Assembly (NCBI RefSeq): GCF_008107685.1
Contig: NZ_VIRF01000088.1
Location: 42,470-106,469, forward strand
Origin: Novosphingobium sp. BW1
Lineage (GTDB): Bacteria > Pseudomonadota > Alphaproteobacteria > Sphingomonadales > Sphingomonadaceae
Direction: 5' to 3'
Length of the DNA stretch: 64,000 bases
Shown here: positions 41,573 to 50,516 of the stretch, piece after piece
How positions within the stretch are numbered: position 1 is the first letter of the stretch
Layout of the letters: every line of letters starts with the position of its first letter
The notes under the pieces: model-generated
What the model was told of the DNA's origin: nothing
The model's database searches: none
Seen by the model: only the letters and a program-made list of their open reading frames with translations
Made by a program: the position numbers and the translations under genes

Positions 41573-43285
41573 TCAGCCGACCAGTTCCAGGCGCGTGGTC
41601 GGGAGGGGCTCGATGGAGACGTTGCTGCGCACGCAGTCGCGCCCGGCCGCCTTGGCCGCGTAGAGCAACTCGTCACAGGCCGTGTAGGCCTCGGTAAACG
41701 AAGGTACGTGCGCGGGCGAGGTGTCCGGGCGATAGACACCCATGCTGGCGGTGACCAGCTTGCGTAGCCCTGCATGCTGCTTGGCGACCCGGCTGGGAAT
41801 GGCCTGGCGCAGGCGTTCGGCGCGTTCCAGCGCGTCCTCACCGCGCAGGAGGAGCAGGAACTCCTCGCCGCCCATGCGCACCGTCAGGATGTCTTGGTCG
41901 TCCGTCAGCGCCTCTGCCACGGCTCTCAGAACCTCGTCCCCGGCGGCGTGGCCATGGGTATCGTTGATCGCCTTAAAATGGTCGATGTCAAGCGCGGCCA
42001 TGGTGTGGAAACCGGTGCGGAAGAGCGTGTCGAACTTTTCCTCGATCGCGCGGCGATTGCAGAGGCCGGTGAGCGGATCGTGCAGCGCAAGATTGGCCTG
42101 GAAGCGCGCTTCGGCCAGGGCATGGTCGCGTTGCAGGCGGATGGTCATGATCCGTTCCGCTACGCCCAGCGTGGTCACCGCGACCTCGAAAGCAATCGCG
42201 AAGTGCTGCTCGACCATTAAGCCAAGCGGCGCGTCGGTCAGCCCCAGGATGGAGAGGTTGCGCGCGATGCCCAGCAGCATGAGCGGGGTCCAGCCCACGA
42301 TCTGGAAACAGACGAGGCGGCTGCCCCGCAAGGCTGCGAGCACGATCGTGGCGAGCAACGTGGCGATGATCGGCAGGAACGACATGTAGTAGAGCGGCGC
42401 GACCGAGGGCAGCAGCACCCCGTCGGCAAGGAAGTAGTAGGCGCTCCAGAACAGGAACCAGGGGCAGAGCAGTTCGACGGCAAAGCGCTGGCGTGCGCTC
42501 AGCGTTTCGGGTTCGATCAGGCCGATAAAGAAGCGAAGAGTGGCGATGACCATGAACGCCCAGCTCAAAGTCGAGAGCAGGCACACTTCTGTGACCGAAA
42601 GACGCACGAAGCGGTTGATGAGACCGCTGCTGACGAGCGTCTGGGTGAGCATCGCAAGGACGGCTGCGGCATGCCAGAGGATGAAGCGCTGGCGCAGGAT
42701 CCGGAAGAAGACGAAGTTCAGGATCAGCGGCATCAGCATTAACCCGCAGAGAGCGGCCAGGATCAGTTGCCGGTTGCCGACCGCCATGGGGGATGCGCGC
42801 GCGCCGATCTGTGCGTCGGAGAGGAGGCCGATATGGCGCGGTCCTGTTACTTTCAGGACATAGGCCTCTACCGGCCCGTCAAGGCGGGGGAGCGCGGTGT
42901 ACATCTGCCAGCGCGTGGTGGAGAAGTGCAGGGCGCCGGGCGGGATCTGGCGCGTGACGTTGCGGCCATTGGCCCCGATCGCGGTGATCGACAGGCTGCG
43001 GTAACGCGTGAGTCGGGTGGTCAAAACGGCATCTTGGGGAAGTTTGCGTCCGGCGACATCGATGCGCACGAAGCTGGCCTGGCTCCCGCTGACTTGCCAG
43101 TTCGAGTGGCTGCAGTTCCAGGCTGCGCGGGTGCGGGCCAGCCAAGCGGGGGGCGTGTCCGCAGGGGCCAGGGCGTGGCACCGCGATTGGGCGGGGAAGT
43201 CATTGGCCGCCTGGGCGAATCCCGGAATCACTCCCGCGAAGAGGATCAGGAGACAGAACAGGAAAGGCCGAGCCCGCGGAAACAT
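41573..43285 (-). CDS. membrane diguanylate cyclase (7TM sensor with GGDEF domain)
   Basis: A 570-residue enzyme making cyclic di-GMP. A signal peptide is followed by a periplasmic region (about 25-165), seven hydrophobic helices (about 170-380) as in 7TMR-DISM sensors, and a GGDEF domain from about 400: HDPLTGLCNRRAIEEKF, ALDIDHFKAINDTHGHAAGD and the active site RMGGEEF. The allosteric RxxD site before GGEEF is replaced by DDQD, so product inhibition may be lost. No partner phosphodiesterase is near, though a PilZ protein is at 24609. Confidence 0.92.
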   Translation of the reverse strand: MFPRARPFLFCLLILFAGVIPGFAQAANDFPAQSRCHALAPADTPPAWLARTRAAWNCSHSNWQVSGSQASFVRIDVAGRKLPQDAVLTTRLTRYRSLSITAIGANGRNVTRQIPPGALHFSTTRWQMYTALPRLDGPVEAYVLKVTGPRHIGLLSDAQIGARASPMAVGNRQLILAALCGLMLMPLILNFVFFRILRQRFILWHAAAVLAMLTQTLVSSGLINRFVRLSVTEVCLLSTLSWAFMVIATLRFFIGLIEPETLSARQRFAVELLCPWFLFWSAYYFLADGVLLPSVAPLYYMSFLPIIATLLATIVLAALRGSRLVCFQIVGWTPLMLLGIARNLSILGLTDAPLGLMVEQHFAIAFEVAVTTLGVAERIMTIRLQRDHALAEARFQANLALHDPLTGLCNRRAIEEKFDTLFRTGFHTMAALDIDHFKAINDTHGHAAGDEVLRAVAEALTDDQDILTVRMGGEEFLLLLRGEDALERAERLRQAIPSRVAKQHAGLRKLVTASMGVYRPDTSPAHVPSFTEAYTACDELLYAAKAAGRDCVRSNVSIEPLPTTRLELVG

Positions 43286-43343
43286 ACACTGTTTCTTGGA
43301 CCCGGCCTCTTCAAGATAAGGTTAATGTGCGCGCAATTGAACT

Positions 43344-44459
43344 CTACGCAAGCAGCTGCGAGACGGGCGTGTAATCGTAGCCCAGTTCGGTCGCGACCGC
43401 CATGTAGGTGACCTTGCCGGCGTGGACGTTGAGGCCCTCGGCAAGGTGTGGATCGCGCGCCAGCGCGCCCTTCCAGCCCAGATTCGCGATGGCAAGCGCG
43501 TGGGGCAGGGTCACGTTGTTGAGCGCGTAGGTGCTGGTGCGCGAGACCGCGCCGGGCATGTTGGCGACGCAGTAGTGGACGATGCCGTCGACCATGTAGG
43601 TCGGGTCGTCATGCGTGGTCGCGTGGCTGGTCTCGAAGCAGCCGCCCTGGTCGATGGCGACATCGACAAGGACCGCGCCCTTCTTCATCGTGCCCAGCAT
43701 TTCACGCGTGACGAGCTTGGGAGCCGCCGCGCCCGGGATCAGCACGGCGCCAATCACGAGGTCGGCATCGGCCACGCTCTCAGCCAGGTTGGCAAGGCTC
43801 GAGAAGCGGGTCTTGGCGCGCGCCTCGAAGTAGTTGCCAAGGCGTTCGAGCACCTCGGGGTTGCGGTCGAGGATCGTCACGTCCGCGCCAAGCCCTGCGG
43901 CCATCTGCGCGGCGTTGAAGCCGACCACGCCGCCGCCGATGACAGCGACCTTGCCCGGCATCACGCCCGGAACGCCGCCGAGCAGCACGCCGCGTCCGCC
44001 CTGCGCCTTCTGGAGCGCGGTGGCGCCCGCCTGGATCGACATGCGGCCCGCGACCTGGCTCATCGGCTTGAGCAGCGGCAGCGCGCCGCCAGGGCCGGTG
44101 ACGGTCTCGTAGGCGATGGCGGTGACGCCCGACTTCAGGAGGTCCTCGGTTTGGGCCGGATCGGGCGCAAGGTGGAGGTAGGTGTAGAGTATCTGGCCCT
44201 CACGCAGCATGGCGCGTTCGGGGGCGAGCGGTTCCTTCACCTTCACGATCATGTCACAGCCTGCGAAGACCTCTTCAGCGGATGCGATGACCTTGGCGCC
44301 GAGCGCGCTGTAAAGTTCGTCACTGGCGCCAATGCCTAGGCCCGCACCGCTCTGGACCCAGACCTCGTGGCCATTGGCAACGAGTTCGCTGGCGCTCTCG
44401 GGGGTCAGGCCGACCCGGTATTCGTGGTTCTTGATTTCCGTGACGGTACCGACGCGCAT
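43344..44459 (-). CDS. ald: alanine dehydrogenase
   Basis: A 371-residue NAD-dependent enzyme converting alanine and pyruvate plus ammonia. MRVGTVTEIKNHEYRVGLTPESASELV is the expected N-terminus, so the ATG at 44459 was chosen over a TTG two codons earlier. KVKEPLAPERAMLREGQILYTYLHLA, the nucleotide loop AVIGGGVVGFNAAQMAAGLGADVTILDRN, and IDQGGCFETSHATTHDDPTY are present. It is divergent from an Lrp-type gene that probably controls it. Confidence 0.96.
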   Translation of the reverse strand: MRVGTVTEIKNHEYRVGLTPESASELVANGHEVWVQSGAGLGIGASDELYSALGAKVIASAEEVFAGCDMIVKVKEPLAPERAMLREGQILYTYLHLAPDPAQTEDLLKSGVTAIAYETVTGPGGALPLLKPMSQVAGRMSIQAGATALQKAQGGRGVLLGGVPGVMPGKVAVIGGGVVGFNAAQMAAGLGADVTILDRNPEVLERLGNYFEARAKTRFSSLANLAESVADADLVIGAVLIPGAAAPKLVTREMLGTMKKGAVLVDVAIDQGGCFETSHATTHDDPTYMVDGIVHYCVANMPGAVSRTSTYALNNVTLPHALAIANLGWKGALARDPHLAEGLNVHAGKVTYMAVATELGYDYTPVSQLLA

Positions 44460-44615
44460 GGGCAAACTCCCTCATCCGTGCCTGGAGTAGGTCCAGGCGC
44501 CTGATGACGTCAGCCTACAGGAGGGCTCCCGCAAAGTTCTACCTCATTTGCCCTTGCGATGGGCTCAAGTTAGAATAATTTCGCTCTCTGATTTCAGTAT
44601 GTGGGAAAATTTTTC
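44460..44615. promoter_or_regulatory. divergent control region between ald and the Lrp-type gene
   Basis: A 156-bp gap whose right half is AT-rich (AATAATTTC and AAAATTTTT runs). Lrp-family proteins bind AT-rich degenerate palindromes, so it is the likely operator for both genes. No exact site can be fixed by eye. Confidence 0.4.
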
Positions 44616-45071
44616 ATGGATCGAACCGACCGAGCCTTGTTGAAGGCGCTTCAGGCCGATTCCTCGCGTTCGATTGCCCAGCTGGCTGACGAGGTCCATC
44701 TTTCCGCCTCGGCCTGCCACCGCCGCATTCGCGCGCTGGAGGAGCAGGGGCTCATCGCGGGCTACGTGGCGCGGCTCGATGCGCGCCGGATCGGGCTGCC
44801 GGTGGAGGTCTTCGTCGAGATCGCGCTCACTAGCCAGAGCAGCGAGGCGATGGACCGCTTCGAGCGTTCGGTGCGCGACTTCGACGATATCCTCGAATGC
44901 CACCTGATGAGCGGGGGTGCGGACTACCAGCTGCGCGTTGCGGCGGCCGATCTCGATCACTACGAGACGATCCACCGCGATTGCCTTTCGCGCCTGCCCG
45001 GGGTGTCCTCGATGAAGACCAGCTTCTCCTTGCGCCGGGTGAAACGCTTTGCGGGCTACTCGGTGCCCTGA
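44616..45071 (+). CDS. Lrp/AsnC-family regulator, probably of ald
   Basis: A 151-residue regulator. The N-terminal helix-turn-helix is DRTDRALLKALQADSSRSIAQLADEVHLSASACHRRIRALEEQGLI, and the C-terminal RAM domain includes AVRDFDDILECHLMSGGADYQLRV and LPGVSSMKTSFSLRRVK. ATG 44616 begins at MDRTD. Divergent Lrp-type genes next to ald usually sense alanine (AldR type). The last 16 bp overlap the convergent antiporter gene. Confidence 0.9.
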   Translation: MDRTDRALLKALQADSSRSIAQLADEVHLSASACHRRIRALEEQGLIAGYVARLDARRIGLPVEVFVEIALTSQSSEAMDRFERSVRDFDDILECHLMSGGADYQLRVAAADLDHYETIHRDCLSRLPGVSSMKTSFSLRRVKRFAGYSVP

Positions 45072-46843
45072 GGCGCTTCGCGGCCGCGCCCGAGGTGGAG
45101 CGGCTCGGTGATGATGCGGTCGTGCGCCACGCGCAGGTCGCGCGCCTCGTGCTGGAGCGAGAGGCGCTCCTTGTCCATCTTGCGGTAAGTGCCCTCGGCG
45201 CGGTCGATGTCGTCGACCGAGAGACCAAGGCCATCCAGGATCGCGCGCGAAAGCGTGACCGCCGAGCCGAGCACCTCGCGCACGATGAAGCGTGCGGGGC
45301 TGTCCTTGATCTTGAGGAGTGAGCGGCGGTCATACACGCGTGCGTAGATCGCGGCTTGCGGGAAGGCAGTCTGGACCGCGCGCAGGAATGCGTCGTCGAG
45401 CTGCTCGCCGTCGATGCAGAAGGCGATGATCTGAGCGTCCGAGCAGCCCGCCTGACGCAGGAGGTCGAGCCGGCGTCCATCCCCGAAGTAGACCTTGGCG
45501 CCGAAGCCCTGGGCCACATCGATCATCTGGATATCGGTGTCGATGAGAGTGACGGCGATGTCGGCGGCATTGAGAATCTGCGCGACGGTTTGGCCAAAGC
45601 GTCCGTAGCCCACGATGATTGCGCTTGCCCCGTCGGCACGCGGGCCTTCGCGCTCTTCCCCGGCATGCCCTTGTGGGGCCTCGCGGAACCGGCGGGTGGC
45701 CATCATCAGGAACGGGGTGGCGACCATCGAGAGGGTGACGATGGCCCCGAACAGGCTGGCGGCCTGGCTTTCGATCAGCATGGCCTCGCTGGCCTGCGCA
45801 AAGAGGACAAAGCCGAATTCACCGCCCTGGCTGAGCAGGAACCCCAGCGCGAGCGCGCTGCGCCATTTCATCTTGAAGGCAAGGCCAAGGGCAAAGATGA
45901 TCGCTGCCTTCGCCGCAATGAGGGCCAGCGCCATCGAGACCACGAAGAGCGGACGCTCGGCAATGGCCGAGAGGTCGAGCATCATGCCGACGGCCATGAA
46001 GAAAAGGCCCAGGAGGAGAGAGCGGAACGGCTCGACGTCGGCTTCGAGTTCGTGGCGGTAGGGCGAATCGGCGAGCATGACGCCCGCGATGAAGGCACCG
46101 AGCGCAGTCGAAAGGCCAAGTGTCTGCATCAGTGCGGCCGAGGCGATGACCGTGAAGAGCGCGGCAAAGACGAACATCTCGCGCTCGCCCAGGTTGCCGA
46201 TGAGGCGGAACAACGGACGGATCACGAAGCGCCCGGCGGCGACGAGGCCGACGATGGCGCCAACGGTGAGAAGCGCAAGCTGCCAGCCCGGAGGGCCCTC
46301 GGGCAGGTTGGGGTTGCGGTTCATCGCCGCGATGATCGTGATGAGCGGGATGATCGAGAGATCCTGGAAGAGCAGGATCGCGAAGGCGCGCTCACCGAAG
46401 GGGCTGTTGAGGCGGCCAGCGCTTTGCAGCATGGGCAGGACCTGCGCGGTCGAGGACAGGCCGAGCGGCAGGCCCAGCGCGAGCGAGGCCTGAACCGTAA
46501 ATGGCGTGAAACTGTAGATTATCGCCGAGATGGCAAGCCCGCACAGCGCGACTTGCAGGAAGCCCAGTCCGAAGATCTCGCTGCGCATGCGCCACAGGCG
46601 GCGCGGCGCCAGTTCGAGGCCGACGATGAAGAGAAGGAGCGTGATGCCCAGTTCGGCAAAGTCGATCTTGCCCTGCGCATCCCCGATCAGCCCGAGAGCA
46701 TACGGCCCCAGGATTGCGCCGGCGAGCAGATAGCCCAGTGTCGCGCCCAGCCCCAGCCGGCGGAACAGCAGCACGAAGACAAGGGCGGTTCCCAGCAGGA
46801 AAAACCCTTCCTGGAGCAGGAACGCCTGGCCATGCTCTTCCAT
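45056..46843 (-). CDS. CPA2-family K+/H+ antiporter with RCK domain (Kef type)
   Basis: A 595-residue inner-membrane antiporter. About 12 membrane helices occupy residues 5-390, with ELGITLLLFIVGLELAPRRLW, FSTTAQVLPML-like (LSSTAQVLPMLQSAGRL) and LSTALGAFIAGVMLADSPYRHELEADVEPFRSLLLGLFFMAVGM typical of Kef. A cytosolic TrkA-N domain begins near IIVGYGRFGQTVAQILNAADIAVTLIDTD. It likely releases K+ in exchange for H+ under stress. It is a single gene; its 3' end overlaps the Lrp-type gene convergently. Confidence 0.93.
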   Translation of the reverse strand: MEEHGQAFLLQEGFFLLGTALVFVLLFRRLGLGATLGYLLAGAILGPYALGLIGDAQGKIDFAELGITLLLFIVGLELAPRRLWRMRSEIFGLGFLQVALCGLAISAIIYSFTPFTVQASLALGLPLGLSSTAQVLPMLQSAGRLNSPFGERAFAILLFQDLSIIPLITIIAAMNRNPNLPEGPPGWQLALLTVGAIVGLVAAGRFVIRPLFRLIGNLGEREMFVFAALFTVIASAALMQTLGLSTALGAFIAGVMLADSPYRHELEADVEPFRSLLLGLFFMAVGMMLDLSAIAERPLFVVSMALALIAAKAAIIFALGLAFKMKWRSALALGFLLSQGGEFGFVLFAQASEAMLIESQAASLFGAIVTLSMVATPFLMMATRRFREAPQGHAGEEREGPRADGASAIIVGYGRFGQTVAQILNAADIAVTLIDTDIQMIDVAQGFGAKVYFGDGRRLDLLRQAGCSDAQIIAFCIDGEQLDDAFLRAVQTAFPQAAIYARVYDRRSLLKIKDSPARFIVREVLGSAVTLSRAILDGLGLSVDDIDRAEGTYRKMDKERLSLQHEARDLRVAHDRIITEPLHLGRGREAPQGTE

Positions 46844-46943
46844 TGGATCTTTCCTTGTCGTGTCGGCCAGAGCCGGTCAGGTTGCAGCTTGGCTGAAGCC
46901 GGGGGCGCTTAACCTAGGGATTGTCCTTGGCGTTACCAAGAGT

Positions 46944-47369
46944 TCAGCGTGGGAGAATGCCCCGGCAGACGTAGCCTAGCACCTTGCCCTGTGCGGTGTC
47001 CCATTGCAGCGCGCCGCTTTGCGATGAAGAGTTCGTGCCGCTTCCGATCGCGCGGCCATCGGGCGCGACGATCGACCAGCTCATGGTACGGTGGCGACCG
47101 CCCGCGCAATCGACGGCGCGTCTGTAGTAGAGCATGGTGCCCTTGGGGTAGGCCCCGCGCCGCGACTGGAGCACATTTGCCTCGATGTAGGTGCGGGTGT
47201 TCCCGGCGATCCGGATCGATCCCGTGTCGACGAGCACCGCGCGCCCCAGCGTGCGCTCGACATCGCGGGCGAAGAGGCGCTGCCACTGGCCCGGGGGCAG
47301 CGGGGCTGCGGCCAGGTTTGCGGGGAGGGTGAGTGCAACGACCGCCAGCGCGAGAGACACAGCCTTCAC
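46944..47369 (-). CDS. secreted surface-adhesin-E-like protein
   Basis: A 141-residue protein with a signal peptide (about 22 residues, ending LAAA). The rest is a small mixed domain (RYSYIEANVLQSRRG-like IRIAGNTRTYIEANVLQ, MLYYRRAVDCAGGRHRTMSWSIVAPDGR, LGYVCRGILPR) with two cysteines that may pair. It resembles the surface-adhesin E family, but weakly. Its start is GTG inside the ftsK stop (GTGA), so it depends on ftsK translation. The function in that operon is unknown. Confidence 0.7.
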   Translation of the reverse strand: MKAVSLALAVVALTLPANLAAAPLPPGQWQRLFARDVERTLGRAVLVDTGSIRIAGNTRTYIEANVLQSRRGAYPKGTMLYYRRAVDCAGGRHRTMSWSIVAPDGRAIGSGTNSSSQSGALQWDTAQGKVLGYVCRGILPR

Positions 47370-49816
47370 AGCGGGTTGCCGTTCTCGTCGCGGTAGATGT
47401 CGCGACGGCCGACGTGGTTGGCCGGGCCGACGTAGCCGTCGTTTTCCATGCGTTCCACCCACTTAGCTGCGGTGTTGTAGCCCACGCCCATCTGGCGCTG
47501 GAGCCAGGAGACCGAGACCTTCTGGTTTTCGAAGACGAGCTGGCAGACCTGGCGGTACTTGCGTTCCTCGGGCTGGTCGGAGGCGGTGGCGTCAAGGTCG
47601 TCGAAACCGAAGCTGCCTTCCTCGGGCTCTTCGGTCACGGCCTCGATGTATTCGGGCTTGCCCTGGCCGCGCCAGTGATCGGCGACGTGCTCGACTTCCT
47701 CGTCCGAGACGAACGGGCCGTGGACGCGCTTGATGGGGTCGGTGCTGGGCTTGTAGAGCATGTCGCCCTTACCCAGCAGCTGCTCGGCGCCCTGTTCGCC
47801 CAGGATCGTGCGGCTATCGATCCGGCTGGTAACCGCGAAGGAAATGCGGGTCGGCAGGTTGGCCTTGATGACGCCGGTGATCACGTCGACCGAGGGACGC
47901 TGAGTTGCCATGATGAGGTGGATGCCCGCCGCGCGGCTCTTTTGCGAGAGGCGCTGGATGAGCACTTCGATTTCCTTGCCCACGGTCACCATGAGGTCGG
48001 CGAGTTCGTCGACGATGAGGACGATCTGGGGCAGGACTTCGTAGTCGAGCTGGTTTTCCTCGTAGAGCGCCTCGCCCGTCTCGGCATCGAAGCCGGTCTG
48101 GACCCGGCGGCCGAGTGGCTCGCCCTTGGCGGCCGCCTTGCGGACCTTGTCGTTGAAGCCGGCGAGGTTGCGTACCGAAACCTCGCTCATCATGCGGTAT
48201 CGCCGTTCCATCTCCTCAACCGCCCACTTGAGCGCGCGCACCGCCTTGGGCGGCTCGGTCACCACTGGCGAGAGCAGGTGGGGGATGTCGTCGTAGCTCT
48301 TGAGCTCGAGGACCTTGGGGTCGACCAGGATCAGGCGGCACTGCGCGGGCGTCAGGCGGTAGAGCAGCGAGAGCAGAATGGCGTTGAGGCCAACCGACTT
48401 ACCCGAGCCCGTCGTACCGGCAACCAGAAGGTGAGGCATGGTGGCGAGGTCAGCAACGACGGGTTCGCCTGCGATATCCTTGCCCAGGATGATCGGAAGC
48501 ATGCCCTTGTGGTGGGCGAAGGCCTCCGAGGCGACCATCTCCTTGAACGAAACCATCTGGCGGTCTGCATTCGGCAGTTCGATGCCCATGACGGTGCGCC
48601 CCGGGATCGAGGAGACGCGTGCCGAGATCGCGGACATGTTGCGCGCGATGTCGTCGGCCAGTCCGACCACGCGGCTGGACTTGATGCCGGGCGCGGGTTC
48701 CAGTTCGTACATGGTGACGACCGGGCCTGTGCGCACAGCCGTGATCTCACCCTTGACGTTGAAGTCGTCGAGCACGGTTTCGAGGAGGCGTGCGTTGCGC
48801 TCGAGGCTGAGCTTGTCGATTTCCCTGTCCGAGCCTTCGGGCGGATCAGTGAGAATGTCGAGCGCGGGCAGCTTGTATTCGTCGAACAGGTCGGTCTGGC
48901 TCGATCCCACGCCGATCTGTGCAGGCTTGGCCGCGCGCTGGCTGTCGACGATGGCAGGTGAACGGCGTGGGGCCGTGTCGGAAAGGCCGACGGCCGCGCC
49001 GCTGCGGGCGTCCTCGCGCACGGCCTTCGCCGGAGCGTCGGGCGTGAAGGGAAGGGCGTCCTCTTCCTCCTCGCGCGTCGCGCGGCCCTTGCGCCGTGCC
49101 TTGGGCGTACGCGGTTCCTTGCCTTCACGGGAGAAGCGCGAGGGGGAGGGCAGCACCTGGGGCAGGCGTCCGATGCGGCCGGGGAGCGAGAGCAGGCGCG
49201 CCCAGTCGAGCGCGAAGACGCGTCCGATGAGAGTGAGCCCCACGACGAAGAAGACAAGCGCGACGGCAATCTTGATCCAGACCACGGCGGCGGGCGGTGC
49301 CAGGCCAGCCAGCGCATCGACGAGGAAGGCGCCCAAGAGCCCGGACATGCCGCCCATCGAGGCGGGCAGAGTGCCGCCGGGCTCGGAAAACCACAAGGAA
49401 AGGACCGTCGTGATCAGCATCATTGCGACCACCAGCATGGCAACCGGCTTCCACCAGCGCTGGTTGGAAGGTTCGGCCTCGGCGTCCTCTTCCTCGACCA
49501 GCAGCCACAGCTTCCGGGCGAAGACATAGAGGAGCGGGGCGAAGAGCCAAGCGACGGGGCCGAAGTAGAACAGGAACTGGTCGGCTACCCAGGCCCCTAC
49601 CGGACCCATCCAGTTCCGCACCTCACCGCCCGCGGCGGTCGAGGCGGACGGATCGGTCTGGCTGTAGGTTGCGAGCGCGGTGATCAGGAAGAGCATGGCG
49701 GCAAACAGCACCACGGCCCCGCCCAGTTCGCCCGCGCGACGTACCGAGCGCCGAAGCACGGCGCGCCAGTCCGGCTTGCCCGCGCGCTGTCCGGCGCCGA
49801 TTGCCCGAGATGCCAT
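47366..49816 (-). CDS. ftsK: DNA translocase FtsK
   Basis: An 816-residue DNA pump that clears the chromosome from the septum. Four membrane helices lie in the first 200 residues, then a Pro/Arg linker, an alpha/beta RecA motor with Walker A VAGTTGSGKSVGLN and Walker B IVLIVDELADLMV, and a C-terminal winged-helix gamma domain (YRQVCQLVFENQKVSVSWLQRQMGVGYNTAAKWVERMENDG) that reads KOPS sites. ATG 49816 was chosen at MASRAIGAGQRAGKPDWR; 16 earlier codons are open. Confidence 0.97.
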   Translation of the reverse strand: MASRAIGAGQRAGKPDWRAVLRRSVRRAGELGGAVVLFAAMLFLITALATYSQTDPSASTAAGGEVRNWMGPVGAWVADQFLFYFGPVAWLFAPLLYVFARKLWLLVEEEDAEAEPSNQRWWKPVAMLVVAMMLITTVLSLWFSEPGGTLPASMGGMSGLLGAFLVDALAGLAPPAAVVWIKIAVALVFFVVGLTLIGRVFALDWARLLSLPGRIGRLPQVLPSPSRFSREGKEPRTPKARRKGRATREEEEDALPFTPDAPAKAVREDARSGAAVGLSDTAPRRSPAIVDSQRAAKPAQIGVGSSQTDLFDEYKLPALDILTDPPEGSDREIDKLSLERNARLLETVLDDFNVKGEITAVRTGPVVTMYELEPAPGIKSSRVVGLADDIARNMSAISARVSSIPGRTVMGIELPNADRQMVSFKEMVASEAFAHHKGMLPIILGKDIAGEPVVADLATMPHLLVAGTTGSGKSVGLNAILLSLLYRLTPAQCRLILVDPKVLELKSYDDIPHLLSPVVTEPPKAVRALKWAVEEMERRYRMMSEVSVRNLAGFNDKVRKAAAKGEPLGRRVQTGFDAETGEALYEENQLDYEVLPQIVLIVDELADLMVTVGKEIEVLIQRLSQKSRAAGIHLIMATQRPSVDVITGVIKANLPTRISFAVTSRIDSRTILGEQGAEQLLGKGDMLYKPSTDPIKRVHGPFVSDEEVEHVADHWRGQGKPEYIEAVTEEPEEGSFGFDDLDATASDQPEERKYRQVCQLVFENQKVSVSWLQRQMGVGYNTAAKWVERMENDGYVGPANHVGRRDIYRDENGNPL

Positions 49817-49903
49817 GATCGAATTCCCGCGTATTGAAAATTGCGCCTTAAACCGCCCGATCATGCGCAGCCTGGGCGGTTTTCGTCAAGAACAGAGGGG
49901 GAA

Positions 49904-50494
49904 TCAGGCTGTGGGCGGATGGCGCGAATCGCCGGAGAGGCCGTCGATTGCGGCCCAGCGTTCGATGCCCCGGGCCTGGGCGCGGCGGGCATTCATTCCC
50001 CCAAGTGCGATGACAGGGACATGCGCGCGCGCGGCGATTGCGCGAAAGCGCACGGGGCCCAGCACCTCCCCGGCCGGGTGCGAGCGCGTCACGAAGACGG
50101 GCGAAAGCAGCACCGCATCGGCGCGCGCGGCGTGAGCGGCGCGCAGTTCGGCGAGCGAGTGGACGGTGACGAGCCGAAGGCTCTGCCCGCCGGGTGCCAG
50201 CAGGCACGCGCGGCCATAGGCGCCGTCGGCCCCCCAGCGGCGTGCCTGCGCGACGGTTCCGGCCAGGATCACGGTATGGCCCTGGGCTCGCGCCGTCCGG
50301 GCAAGTCGGGTGAAGCGGGCACGCCGGGCCAGCTCGTCCAGGTGGTAGTGGCGGTAGATAAAGCCCGATCCACGCGGCAGGCAGGCCAGCGCGGGTTCCA
50401 GTTCGGCATCGTTGCGCGCATCGCTGATGAGCCAGAGCCGGGGAAGGGGGCTCGCTTGTGGCTTGCGCGGATTCGATGGGTGGCAGTTCGGCAC
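49904..50494 (-). CDS. ThiE/TenI-like thiamine phosphate synthase family protein
   Basis: A TIM-barrel protein of about 195 residues resembling thiamine phosphate synthase (RLWLISDARNDAELEPALACLPRGSGFIYRHYHL; DAVLLSPVFVTRSHPAG; PVIALGGMNARRA). The usual phosphate/substrate motif GADGVHLG reads GADGAYGRA, so catalysis is uncertain. The first ATG (50518) shares two bases with the divergent yggS ATG, which leaves no leader for either gene; the GTG at 50494 is a more sensible start. No other thiamine gene is near. Confidence 0.75.
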   Translation of the reverse strand: MPNCHPSNPRKPQASPLPRLWLISDARNDAELEPALACLPRGSGFIYRHYHLDELARRARFTRLARTARAQGHTVILAGTVAQARRWGADGAYGRACLLAPGGQSLRLVTVHSLAELRAAHAARADAVLLSPVFVTRSHPAGEVLGPVRFRAIAARAHVPVIALGGMNARRAQARGIERWAAIDGLSGDSRHPPTA

Positions 50495-50516
50495 GAGGAC
50501 GCTATAGCAGCGCGCC

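Noticed and set aside
45356..46912. 518-codon plus-strand frame opposite the Kef-type antiporter
   Set aside because: Antisense shadow of a membrane protein; charged low-complexity translation and no ribosome site.
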